Below are positions 24,560 through 31,890 of a DNA stretch of 64,000 bases, piece by piece. The notes beneath the pieces were generated by a model, which ran no database searches, had not been told where the DNA came from, and saw only the letters and a program-made list of their open reading frames with translations. The translations under genes were made by a program, and so were the position numbers. Numbering within the stretch: position 1 is the first letter of the stretch; each line of letters starts with the position of its first letter. This DNA is from Acidovorax benzenivorans. GTDB taxonomy: Bacteria > Pseudomonadota > Gammaproteobacteria > Burkholderiales > Burkholderiaceae_C. Location of the stretch: assembly GCF_028680575.1 (NCBI RefSeq), contig NZ_JAPCKI010000001.1, positions 310,001 through 374,000 of the forward strand, read 5' to 3'.

Positions 24560-24594
24560 CGTGCATTCGTCTTGGGGGAGAAGAGAGCGTTTAC

Positions 24595-24638
24595 CAGGTG
24601 GCTGCCGAAACGGCCACCTGCGCGTGCTCAGGTGGCCG
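24595..24638 (-). promoter_or_regulatory. Mutually exclusive stems of the hom leader
   Basis: In RNA order, CGGCCACCTG (24638-24629, covering the last leader codons) can pair with CAGGTGGCCG (24620-24611) over 10 bp. CAGGTGGC of that second segment can instead pair with GCCACCTG (24602-24595) over 8 bp. A ribosome held at the Thr codons would block the first pairing and free the second. How this is coupled to the terminator stem 36 bases downstream is not clear from inspection. Confidence 0.65.
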
Positions 24639-24777
24639 CGGTGGTAATGGTGGTAATCATTCGTGCACCCAGTGCCCGCTGTTCACCATTGGCCCGCGTG
24701 GATGCGGGCGGCATCATGCCCATGCCTTGGAAGGCAGCGGCGCGTGCGGTGGTGAAGGGGATGGCTGTGTACGACAT
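24628..24777 (-). CDS. Threonine-type leader peptide of hom
   Basis: Small ORF ending just before the attenuator stems, with C-terminus MITTITTAAT and stop TGA; the last ten codons include five Thr (all ACC) and two Ile. This resembles the Ile/Thr run of the E. coli thr leader. The full open frame is 49 codons from the ATG at 24777 (MSYTAIPFTTARAAAF...); in-frame ATGs at 24723, 24717, 24714 and 24660 are alternatives, and AAGG seven bases before 24717 makes that one attractive. The peptide itself probably has no function; its translation reports threonyl- and perhaps isoleucyl-tRNA charging to control hom. Confidence 0.75.
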   Translation of the reverse strand: MSYTAIPFTTARAAAFQGMGMMPPASTRANGEQRALGARMITTITTAAT

Positions 24778-24786
24778 GAAGGGCGC

Positions 24787-24817
24787 AGTGTACCGGATGC
24801 GGGCCGGGGCCCGTCAA
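24787..24817 (-). promoter_or_regulatory. Candidate promoter of the hom leader transcript
   Basis: On the minus strand TTGACG (24817-24812) and TACACT (24792-24787) resemble -35 and -10 boxes with a 19-base spacer, slightly long. The start of transcription would fall near 24780, giving a leader of about 275 nt that contains the small ORF, the alternating stems and the terminator. Confidence 0.45.
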
Positions 24818-24848
24818 CCCGCCTCGGTCGGCTTGTAGCGCGATGGCC

Positions 24849-25094
24849 TCACCGCGCTTCGCTGGCCACCACGCGCACCATGCGGATCGCATCGAACGGG
24901 CAACGCACCGCACACAGCGCGCACCCGGTGCAGCCCGGCGCATCGTGCAGGGTGGAGCACTTGGGGCCCCAGGGGCCCGTGCCTTGCACCTGCAGCGACA
25001 GCACATGGGGCGGGCACACCGCAATGCACCAGCCGCAGCCGGTGCAGCGCTGGGGGTCGATGGCGGGCAGGGCCTTGGGGGCGGTGGTGGTCAT
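24849..25094 (-). CDS. Small 2[4Fe-4S] ferredoxin
   Basis: 81-aa protein with two four-cysteine cluster motifs: [13 protein letters not shown] near residue 17 and [13 protein letters not shown] near residue 55, separated by a loop with one extra Cys ([12 protein letters not shown]). This is the layout of bacterial-type ferredoxins that carry electrons between enzymes; the partner is not evident here. It is divergent from the acylphosphatase across a strong inverted repeat. Confidence 0.88.
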   Translation of the reverse strand: MTTTAPKALPAIDPQRCTGCGWCIAVCPPHVLSLQVQGTGPWGPKCSTLHDAPGCTGCALCAVRCPFDAIRMVRVVASEAR

Positions 25095-25122
25095 GTGGTG
25101 CGGTGGTGCTGGCAGTGTGCCG

Positions 25123-25156
25123 CTGTAGCGTGCACTCCACAAGGTGCACGCTACAG
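25123..25156. promoter_or_regulatory. Perfect 13-bp inverted repeat between divergent genes
   Basis: CTGTAGCGTGCAC (25123-25135) and GTGCACGCTACAG (25144-25156) are exact complements around 8 bases. It lies 29 bp from the ferredoxin start and 7 bp before the acylphosphatase ATG, so it may be an operator for both genes or a stem in the acylphosphatase leader. No U-run follows. Confidence 0.55.
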
Positions 25157-25163
25157 TGCCCCC

Positions 25164-25466
25164 ATGAACGCAGAACCAAACTCCACCGTCACCCGCCATT
25201 TGTTGATTACCGGCCATGTGCAGGGCGTGGGCTACCGCTGGTCCATGGTGCAGGCCGCTGAGCGCCTGGGTGTGATGGGCTGGGTGCGCAACCGGCAAGA
25301 CGGCCGGGTTGAGGCCTGCGCCTGGGGCACGGAGCAAGCCGTGCGGGCCCTCATCGACTGGGCGCACCAGGGGCCAGAGCATGCGCGTGTGGACCGCGTG
25401 GTGGTGGGCAACGTGCCCGATGGCGGCGAGGCCCCGAAGGGCTTCGCGCAGCGCGAGACGGCTTGA
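25164..25466 (+). CDS. acyP: Acylphosphatase
   Basis: 100 aa. The signature [20 protein letters not shown] holds the phosphate-binding loop and catalytic Arg (GVGYR), followed by [20 protein letters not shown] with the catalytic Asn. The enzyme hydrolyses acyl phosphates such as carbamoyl phosphate and 1,3-bisphosphoglycerate. The start ATG at 25164 gives the standard length. Its leader carries the strong inverted repeat shared with the ferredoxin gene. Confidence 0.93.
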   Translation: MNAEPNSTVTRHLLITGHVQGVGYRWSMVQAAERLGVMGWVRNRQDGRVEACAWGTEQAVRALIDWAHQGPEHARVDRVVVGNVPDGGEAPKGFAQRETA

Positions 25467-25480
25467 CCGGACCGCTGCAG

Positions 25481-26281
25481 CTACGCGCGTGGGGCAAGCT
25501 GTCTCAGCAACTCCATCGCCCCTGCAGGCGCCCGCTCCTTGGCGCCGTTGATGAAGTACACGAACACATCGCGCGGATGGTCGCCACTGGTCCAGGCGCG
25601 TACGCCCTGGGCCCACTGTGCAATGGCCTCGGGCGTGTAGCCCGTGGGCACATCGCTCTGGCCGCGCATCAGCCGCAGGTAGGCAAAGTCAGCCTCGGCA
25701 TCGGCAAGCGCCGGAAACTTCTCGGAGTCAGTGTGCACGGGTACGCAGCCGTAGCGGCGCGCAAGGGCAAGGAACTCCGGCGTATCAAAACTCGGGTGGC
25801 GCACATCCAGCGCGTGGCGCAGGCGGCGACCATCCACCTGCTGCGGTAGCAGGGCCAGAAAGGCCTCGAAGTCGCTCGGCTCAAACGCCTTGGTCGGCAT
25901 GAACTGCCACACGATGGGCCCGAGCTTGTCCTTCAGTTCCGAGATGCCGCTCTCCACAAACCGCGTGATCGAATCGCCCGCATCTGCCAGCACGCGCCGG
26001 TGCGTGGCAAAGCGGTTGGCCTTGAGCGAGAACATGAAGCCTTCGGGCGTCTCGTTGTGCCACTTGGCAAAGGTGGGCGGCTTGAAGGTGCTGTAGTAGG
26101 TGCCGTTGACCTCGATGGCCGTGAGCTGGCGGCTGGCGTATTGCAGCTCTTTGCTGTGGGCCAGGCCCGCAGGGTAGAAGTTACCGCGCCAGGGCTCGAA
26201 GGTCCAGCCGCCGATGCCGACGCGGATGCGTGGGTCGCTGGCGCTGATCTCGCTCTGGCGGCTGCTGGCAGAGGTGTCCAC
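25481..26281 (-). CDS. DUF72 (YecE-like) family protein
   Basis: 266-aa TIM-barrel-like protein of the DUF72 family. Marks: RVGIGGWTFEPWRGNFYPAG near residue 20, LTAIEVNGTYYSTFKPPTFA at ~53, FMFSLKANRFATHRRVLADA and LGPIVWQFMPTKAFEPSDFE, with a closing FVYFINGAKERAPAGAMEL. The function is unknown across the family. It starts with GTG behind GAAGGA at good spacing. The gene stands alone, convergent with acylphosphatase. Confidence 0.9.
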   Translation of the reverse strand: MDTSASSRQSEISASDPRIRVGIGGWTFEPWRGNFYPAGLAHSKELQYASRQLTAIEVNGTYYSTFKPPTFAKWHNETPEGFMFSLKANRFATHRRVLADAGDSITRFVESGISELKDKLGPIVWQFMPTKAFEPSDFEAFLALLPQQVDGRRLRHALDVRHPSFDTPEFLALARRYGCVPVHTDSEKFPALADAEADFAYLRLMRGQSDVPTGYTPEAIAQWAQGVRAWTSGDHPRDVFVYFINGAKERAPAGAMELLRQLAPRA

Positions 26282-26341
26282 GGCGTTGTCCTTCGAGAGT
26301 CCACGGAGCGGCCACTGTAGCAGCGGCGCTGGTGCGCAACC

Positions 26342-27661
26342 CTATGCTGGGAGCACCTCGGGCAGTTCCACCCGCGCCTCCAGCCCTTGGGCGCCGTCCT
26401 CGCGCGGCCCCAGTACCAGCCGACCTCCCAGGGCCTTGGCCAGTTCGCTGGCAATGGCCAGGCCCAGGCCCGTGCCACCGGTGCCCCGGTTGCGCGAATC
26501 TTCCAGCCGCACATAGGGCTGCAGCACGGCGACGAGGTCGGCCTGGGGAATGCCGGGGCCTTGATCCATCACGCGCACGAGCCACTGGCCCGGCACGCCC
26601 GCCTCCAGCGTCAGCTCGGCAGCGCCTGCAAACTTGAGCGCGTTGTCCACCAGGTTGCACACCAGGCGGCGCAGGGCCTGGGGGCGTGTGTCGCAGGTCA
26701 CGTCCACCACCCGCAGCACCTGCACCGGCAGGCCCGCATCGGCGTAGTCGTGTGCAATGCTTTCCACCAGCGCGCGCAGGTCCACGCGCTGCGTGGGCTC
26801 GCGCACGGCCTGCGGTGAGCGCGCGTAGGCAATACCCTCCTCCACCAGCGACTGCATCTCTGCCAGGTCGGCATGCAGCTTGTCGCGCAGCGTGGTGTCG
26901 TCCAGCAGGTCGGCGCGCAGGCGCAGCCGGGTGATGGGCGTTTGCAGGTCGTGCGAGACGGCGGCCAGGATCTGCATGCGCTCCTGCAGATGCGCCTGGA
27001 TGCGCTGCTGCATGCGGTTGAATGCAGCGGCGGCGCGCACCACTTCGCGCGGGCCGTCCTCGGCCAGGGGCACGGTGGGGCGGTCGGCGCCCAGCGCGTC
27101 GGCCGCATCGGCCAGCGTGCTCAGAGGCCGCGTGGCCGCGCGCACGGCCCAGGCGCACAGGCCCACCAGAAGCACCAACTGGAAGGCCAGCGCGCCCAGT
27201 ACCCAGGGAGAGACTTGCAGCCGGGGCTCGTCCATGTCCACGGCCAGTGGCGTGCCGTCGGCCAGGCGCAGCTGTAGCCGCAGCTCGGTGCCGGGCACGC
27301 GAGGGTCGATCACCTGCACTGTCTGGCCTGCGGGCAGCGTCGCCTTTGCCGCACTGGCGACGAGGCGTGCAAGCTGGGAAGGGTCTTCGGGGGCGTTGAT
27401 CGGTTCGGTCAGTGCAAAGCGGTAGTTGCGGCGTGCCAGCCGGTCCACCCACTGTGCGCGTTCTGTTGCGGGCAGGCGCTCCAGCATGGCCACGGAGCTG
27501 GCCACATCGCTCGCGAAGTACGACACCATGGCCCGCCGCATGGTCATGCTGCGCTCGGTGAACGCGAGCACAAACGTCAGCGCATGCGCCAGCGCCAGGC
27601 CCAGCGCCAGCACCAGCAGAATGCGCCCAAACAGCGAGCGCGGCCACCAGCGCTGCGTCAT
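26342..27661 (-). CDS. Sensor histidine kinase (HAMP, EnvZ-like)
   Basis: 439 aa. Two transmembrane segments (LFGRILLVLALGLALAHALT and VLGALAFQLVLLVGLCAWAV) flank a ~130-residue periplasmic sensor, followed by HAMP and the kinase core: H-box ILAAVSHDLQTPITRLRLR, N-box NLVDNALKFA, G1 MDQGPGIP and G2 GGTGLGLAIASELAKALGG. It overlaps the response regulator by four bases (ATGA), so the two are one operon. The signal is unknown; the divergent redox/DUF2147 cluster is the obvious target. Confidence 0.93.
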   Translation of the reverse strand: MTQRWWPRSLFGRILLVLALGLALAHALTFVLAFTERSMTMRRAMVSYFASDVASSVAMLERLPATERAQWVDRLARRNYRFALTEPINAPEDPSQLARLVASAAKATLPAGQTVQVIDPRVPGTELRLQLRLADGTPLAVDMDEPRLQVSPWVLGALAFQLVLLVGLCAWAVRAATRPLSTLADAADALGADRPTVPLAEDGPREVVRAAAAFNRMQQRIQAHLQERMQILAAVSHDLQTPITRLRLRADLLDDTTLRDKLHADLAEMQSLVEEGIAYARSPQAVREPTQRVDLRALVESIAHDYADAGLPVQVLRVVDVTCDTRPQALRRLVCNLVDNALKFAGAAELTLEAGVPGQWLVRVMDQGPGIPQADLVAVLQPYVRLEDSRNRGTGGTGLGLAIASELAKALGGRLVLGPREDGAQGLEARVELPEVLPA

Positions 27662-28434
27662 GGCGCAGCCTCTTTGGGCGCAGACACGGCGTGTACGTCG
27701 GCGCAGAACACATAGCCCTCATTGCGCACCGTCTTGATGTAGCGCGAGCTGCGTGCGCCACGTGCGTCATCGCCCAGCCGCTGCCGCACGCGGCTGACCA
27801 GCAGGTCGATGGAACGGTCAAACACATCGGCATCGCGCCCCTGCGTGAGCTGCAGCAGCTGGTCGCGCGTGAGGATGCGCTGCGGGTGGTCCAGCAGCAC
27901 GCGCAGCAGCCGGTACTCGGCGCCCGACAGCGCCACCACCGCGCCCGTGGCATCGAGCAGGTGGCGTGCCGTGGTGTCCAGCCGCCAATCGCCAAACACC
28001 AATTGGCGCGTGGGCTCGGCCACCGCCAGGTTGGGCGGCAGCATGCGCGTGCGCCGCAGCACGGCGTGGATGCGCGCCAGCAGCTCGCGCGCGGCAAAGG
28101 GTTTGGTCAGGTAGTCGTCCGCACCCAGCTCCAGGCCCAGGATGCGGTCTGCCTCGTCACTGCGTGCGGTGAGCATGATGATGGGCAGCGGCGGCGCGCC
28201 CGGGCTGCGCAGCTCGCGGCACAGGGCGATGCCGTCGGTGCCGGGCAGCATGAGGTCCAGCACCAGCAGGTCGATGCGTTGCGTGGCCAGCACCTCGCGC
28301 ATCTGTCGGCCATCGGCCGCCACGCTGACCTGCAGACCCTGGCGCTGCAGGTATTCGGCGGCTAGTTCGCGGATGCCGGCGTCGTCATCGACGATCAGGA
28401 TGTGGTCGGGTGGGGGCGTCGTCATGGCGGTCAT
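27658..28434 (-). CDS. OmpR family response regulator
   Basis: 258 aa (255 from the ATG at 28425). Receiver domain with acidic pair IVDDDAG, phospho-acceptor Asp in LLVLDLMLPGTDG, IMLTARS and the switch Lys in YLTKPFAAREL; C-terminal winged helix (ALSGAEYRLLRVLLDHPQRI; FDRSIDLLVSRVRQRLGDDA; YIKTVRNEGYVF). It is divergent from the DUF2147-CcdA cluster. The gap between them has inverted CTTGTC/GACAAG (28491-28496, 28510-28515), possible binding sites. Confidence 0.94.
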   Translation of the reverse strand: MTAMTTPPPDHILIVDDDAGIRELAAEYLQRQGLQVSVAADGRQMREVLATQRIDLLVLDLMLPGTDGIALCRELRSPGAPPLPIIMLTARSDEADRILGLELGADDYLTKPFAARELLARIHAVLRRTRMLPPNLAVAEPTRQLVFGDWRLDTTARHLLDATGAVVALSGAEYRLLRVLLDHPQRILTRDQLLQLTQGRDADVFDRSIDLLVSRVRQRLGDDARGARSSRYIKTVRNEGYVFCADVHAVSAPKEAAP

Positions 28435-28604
28435 TGTCCGGGCTTTGGCGGGGCTGCGGTGGTGGCGTTGTTGGCGGGTATGTATCTGAACTTGTCTGCC
28501 TGGCATCCCGACAAGTGCACATACCAAAAGGCCCTGGCCGGACAAATCGCAGATACCTGCGGTGGCTTCAATGCAGTCTTCCTGAACTTCACGAGGACCT
28601 TGCC

Positions 28605-29120
28605 ATGAAACTCCCCATCGCCGTGGCCGCCCAGGCCGTCTTTCTGGCACTGGGCCTGACACACGTTGCCGGTGCGCAAGAGACTACCGCAGCGCCACCC
28701 GCCACCACCGCGCAGGGCGCAGCCCAACCCAAGGCGCCCCTGGGTCGCTGGATCACCGAGAGCGGCAACCTGGAGGTGAACATCGCCCCCTGCAACCCGG
28801 GTGGGAGCAACACCTTGTGCGGCAAGGTGGTGCGTGTGCTGGCCAACCGCTCCATGAGCGCGCCGGGCACCGACATGGTGGCCGCCGACGCGCGGCCCGC
28901 ACTGGGCATGACGCTGCTGTCGGGTCTGCGCCAGGCGGATGGCGGCAACAGCGAGTACCAGGGTGAGATCTACAACCGCGAGAACGCCAAGACCTACCGC
29001 GTCAACCTGACACCTGCCGAGCCTGAGCAACTGCTGGTGCACGCGTACGTGGGCATTCCGCTGTTCGGCAAGACGCAGGTGTGGCGCCGCCCTGCGGCTG
29101 AGCAGGGGAGCGGGCAATGA
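28605..29120 (+). CDS. DUF2147 family secreted protein
   Basis: 171 aa. A signal peptide (LPIAVAAQAVFLALGLTHVAGAQ region, cleaved near AGAQ) precedes a DUF2147 beta-barrel domain: LGRWITESGNLEVNIAPC, LCGKVVRVLANRS, then YQGEIYNRENAKTYRVNL. Two cysteines (APCNPGGSNTLCG) may form a disulfide in the periplasm. Family function is unknown. The ATG is set by ACGAGGA upstream. It begins the cluster divergent from the two-component system and overlaps ccdA-like by four bases. Confidence 0.9.
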   Translation: MKLPIAVAAQAVFLALGLTHVAGAQETTAAPPATTAQGAAQPKAPLGRWITESGNLEVNIAPCNPGGSNTLCGKVVRVLANRSMSAPGTDMVAADARPALGMTLLSGLRQADGGNSEYQGEIYNRENAKTYRVNLTPAEPEQLLVHAYVGIPLFGKTQVWRRPAAEQGSGQ

Positions 29121-29839
29121 CGATGGCCACCACCTCGCCCTGGCTGGCCGTGGCCGCTGGCATGCTCACCGTGGGGGCGCCCTGCGTGCTGCCCATGCTG
29201 CCGGTGGTGCTGGGGGCGTCGGTGGGCAGCAGCAGTGCAGTGCAGCGTACGCGCCCGCTGTTCATTGCGCTGGGCTTTGCGCTGTCGTTCGCGGCGGTGG
29301 CGCTGTTGTTCAGCAGCTTCACGCAGGTGCTGGGTGTGTCGCAAGAGGGCCTGCGCCGGTTTGCCGCCGTGATGCTGCTGGTGTTTGGCGTGCTCACCGT
29401 GTGGCCCCGGCCGTTTCAGTGGCTCAGTCAACACGCTGGCGGCGTGCTCAGCCGCATGGCCAGCCTGGGCATGGGCTGCGGGGGCGGCAACTGGGGTGGG
29501 CTGCTGCTGGGCCTGAGCCTGGGTGCGGTCTGGACACCCTGCGCCGGGCCGGTGCTCGCCTCCATCCTCACCCTCATCGCCACCGAGCCTGCCGGCGTGG
29601 GCACCGCCGTGCTGCTGCTCGCGTATTCCACCGGCGCGGCGCTGCCCATGCTGGCCATTGCCTACGGTGGCCAGGCCGCCGCCACCCATGTGCGCCGCCT
29701 TGCCCGCCACGCGCACCGCGTGCAGCAGGTGTTTGGCGTGGTGGTCATCACCGTCGCGCTGGCCATGTTGTGGGAGGTGGATGGACAGATCACCGCCTGG
29801 CTCACGCAGTTTTATCCCTCGGGCTGGGGCGGCCTGTAA
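29117..29839 (+). CDS. CcdA/DsbD-type thiol-electron transporter
   Basis: 240-aa membrane protein with six hydrophobic helices. The two redox cysteines sit in the family positions TVGAPCVLPMLPVVLG (helix 1) and GAVWTPCAGPVLASIL (helix 4). CcdA proteins carry reducing power from cytoplasmic thioredoxin to periplasmic partners. The next gene encodes a periplasmic thioredoxin-like protein that is the natural acceptor. Start overlaps the DUF2147 stop (ATGA). Confidence 0.92.
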   Translation: MTMATTSPWLAVAAGMLTVGAPCVLPMLPVVLGASVGSSSAVQRTRPLFIALGFALSFAAVALLFSSFTQVLGVSQEGLRRFAAVMLLVFGVLTVWPRPFQWLSQHAGGVLSRMASLGMGCGGGNWGGLLLGLSLGAVWTPCAGPVLASILTLIATEPAGVGTAVLLLAYSTGAALPMLAIAYGGQAAATHVRRLARHAHRVQQVFGVVVITVALAMLWEVDGQITAWLTQFYPSGWGGL

Positions 29840-29875
29840 GGGCTGACACGTCACCGCTTGCAAGGAGCTTTCACC

Positions 29876-30448
29876 ATGACATTGCACCCCACTTCACCTC
29901 TCTTCTCAGAACGCCGCGCGTTTCTGGCCTCGCTGGCCACCGCGTTGGTGGCGCCTGGGCTCACCCACGCGGCGGGCCCCACCAGCCCGCCTGGAGCGCT
30001 GCCCGACTTGGGCGCCGCGCCCGAGTTCACCGGCATCGAGCGCTGGCTTAACTCCGAACCCCTGAGCCTGGCGCAACTGCGCGGCCGCGTGGTGTTGGTG
30101 GATTTCTGGACCTATGCCTGCGTCAACTGCATCCGCACCCTGCCCCATGTGAACCGCTGGGCCGAGCAATACACGCCCCAGGGCCTCACGGTGGTGGGTG
30201 TGCACACGCCCGAATTTCCGTTCGAGCGCTCGGCCAGCAATGTCGAGGCGGCGATGCGCCGCTATGGCGTGAAGCACCCCGTGGCGCAGGACAACCGCTA
30301 TGGCACCTGGAAGGCCTACAGCAACCAGTACTGGCCTGCCACCTACCTCATCGATGCGCAGGGCCGCATTCGCTACAAGCACTTTGGCGAAGGCGAATAC
30401 GAGCGCACCGAGTCTGTGATTCGCACGCTGCTGGCAGCCCGGGGCTGA
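29876..30448 (+). CDS. TlpA/ResA-like periplasmic thioredoxin-family protein
   Basis: 190 aa with a signal sequence that has twin arginines (SERRAFLASLATALVAPG), possibly Tat-type, and a redoxin domain: LRGRVVLVDFWTYACVNCIR contains the active-site CVNC, with TVVGVHTPEFPFERS and PATYLIDAQGRIRYKHFGEG. It resembles the redoxin domain of DipZ-like proteins, where it is fused to CcdA; here the two are separate neighbours. AAGGAG precedes the ATG at 29876. Probable periplasmic reductant or oxidant repair protein. Confidence 0.9.
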   Translation: MTLHPTSPLFSERRAFLASLATALVAPGLTHAAGPTSPPGALPDLGAAPEFTGIERWLNSEPLSLAQLRGRVVLVDFWTYACVNCIRTLPHVNRWAEQYTPQGLTVVGVHTPEFPFERSASNVEAAMRRYGVKHPVAQDNRYGTWKAYSNQYWPATYLIDAQGRIRYKHFGEGEYERTESVIRTLLAARG

Positions 30449-30522
30449 GCGGCCCGGTCGATTCCGCTCCCCTTTTTTTGTTCTCTCCTTTCCCACGATT
30501 TTTTGACAGAGGTCTTTTCACC

Positions 30523-31845
30523 ATGCGCCACTTTCATCGCCACCTGACCCGCTCATTCACCGCCGTCGCCCTGGCCTGCACCTTGCTGGTTGCCGCACCC
30601 GCCAGTCAGGCCCAGGCCCCGCAGCTGCCACCGCCGGATGCGACCAACCCTGTGACCCTGCAGCTGATGCAGGGCTTCCCTCCGCCGCCCGACAAGCTGG
30701 TGCGGCTGGCCAACACCCTCAAGTACCCCAACGTGCGCTGGGCCGCGCAGCACCTGCGCGAACTCGGGCCCACGGCCACCGTCTGGCGTGGTGCCGCCGC
30801 GCCCAGCGCACTGCCTGCAGCGCCGCGCGCCTTACCCGATACCCTGGCGTTTGCCGACGGCAAGGGCGCCCCCACCACGCTGGCCGACTGGCAAAAGGCC
30901 ACCTACACCGACGCCCTGCTGGTGCTGCACCGGGGCCGTGTGGTGTATGAGCGCTATCACATCGGCATGCAGCCGCAGCAGCCGCATGTGCTGTGGTCCA
31001 TGAGCAAATCGCTGGTGGGTCTGCTGGTGACCGAACTCATCCAGGAAGGCACCATAGACGCCAACGCGCCCATCCCCCGCTACCTGCCCGAGCTGGCGAG
31101 CAGCGCCTGGGCCGATGCCACCGTGCAGCAGACCCTGGACATGACCACCGGCGTGAAATACGCCGAGAACTTTGCCGACCCCACCTCGGGCGTTTTCCAG
31201 TATCTGGCCGCCGCTGGCCTGCAGCCCGCGCCCCCTGGCAGCAACCTCGCCAAGAGCATGGCCGAGCACCTGCCCACGGTGCAGAAGGAAGGCGAGCACG
31301 GCACCGCGTTTGCGTACAAATCGGTGGACTCGGAAGTGCTGGGCTGGCTGCTGCAGCGCGTGACGGGCAAGAGCTACGCCACGCTGCTGTCCGAGCGCAT
31401 CTGGTCCAGGCTGGGCACGCAGGAGGACGCCTATGTGTTTGCCGACGCCAATGGCGGCCAAGCCACCAGCGTGGGCGTCAACGCCACGTTGCGCGACCTG
31501 GGACGCCTGGGCGAAATGCTGCGATCCAACGGCCGCTTCAATGGGCAGCAGATCGTCTCGCCTGCCACCATTGCCGAGCTGCGCAAGGGCGCTGACCCCG
31601 CCCTGTTCAGCAAGGCCCCCGGCACTGCCATGCGCGCTGGCTACTCGTACCACAACCAGTGGTGGGTGCCCCACGATGCGGACGGCTCCTTTGAGGCCAA
31701 GGGCCTGATGGGCCAGCACATCCACATCAACCCGGCGGCCGAGCTGGTGGTGGTGAAGCTCTCCAGCCACCCCGTGCCCAACACCGCCTTCACCCACGCG
31801 CTGGACCGGCAGGCATTTGCCGCGCTGGCCAAGGCTGTGCGCTGA
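30523..31845 (+). CDS. Secreted serine hydrolase (beta-lactamase/6-aminohexanoate-dimer hydrolase-like)
   Basis: 440 aa with a clear signal peptide (FTAVALACTLLVAAPASQAQ). Catalytic SxxK is in VLWSMSKSLVGLLVTEL at ~residue 170, the Tyr motif in FAYKSVDSEVLGWLLQRVTG, and a late GQHIHINP replaces the usual KTG region, as in NylB-type enzymes. It follows the thioredoxin-like gene by 74 bp and may belong to the same transcription unit. Substrate unknown. Confidence 0.87.
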   Translation: MRHFHRHLTRSFTAVALACTLLVAAPASQAQAPQLPPPDATNPVTLQLMQGFPPPPDKLVRLANTLKYPNVRWAAQHLRELGPTATVWRGAAAPSALPAAPRALPDTLAFADGKGAPTTLADWQKATYTDALLVLHRGRVVYERYHIGMQPQQPHVLWSMSKSLVGLLVTELIQEGTIDANAPIPRYLPELASSAWADATVQQTLDMTTGVKYAENFADPTSGVFQYLAAAGLQPAPPGSNLAKSMAEHLPTVQKEGEHGTAFAYKSVDSEVLGWLLQRVTGKSYATLLSERIWSRLGTQEDAYVFADANGGQATSVGVNATLRDLGRLGEMLRSNGRFNGQQIVSPATIAELRKGADPALFSKAPGTAMRAGYSYHNQWWVPHDADGSFEAKGLMGQHIHINPAAELVVVKLSSHPVPNTAFTHALDRQAFAALAKAVR

Positions 31846-31890
31846 GCCCGGCCGCAGATTCCCGTTTCACCCCTCTAGGACCATTGCACC

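Noticed and set aside
26181..28097. 638-codon open frame on the minus strand
   Set aside because: Alternate frame of the histidine kinase and response regulator genes on the same strand; Ala/Arg/Gly-rich with no motif.
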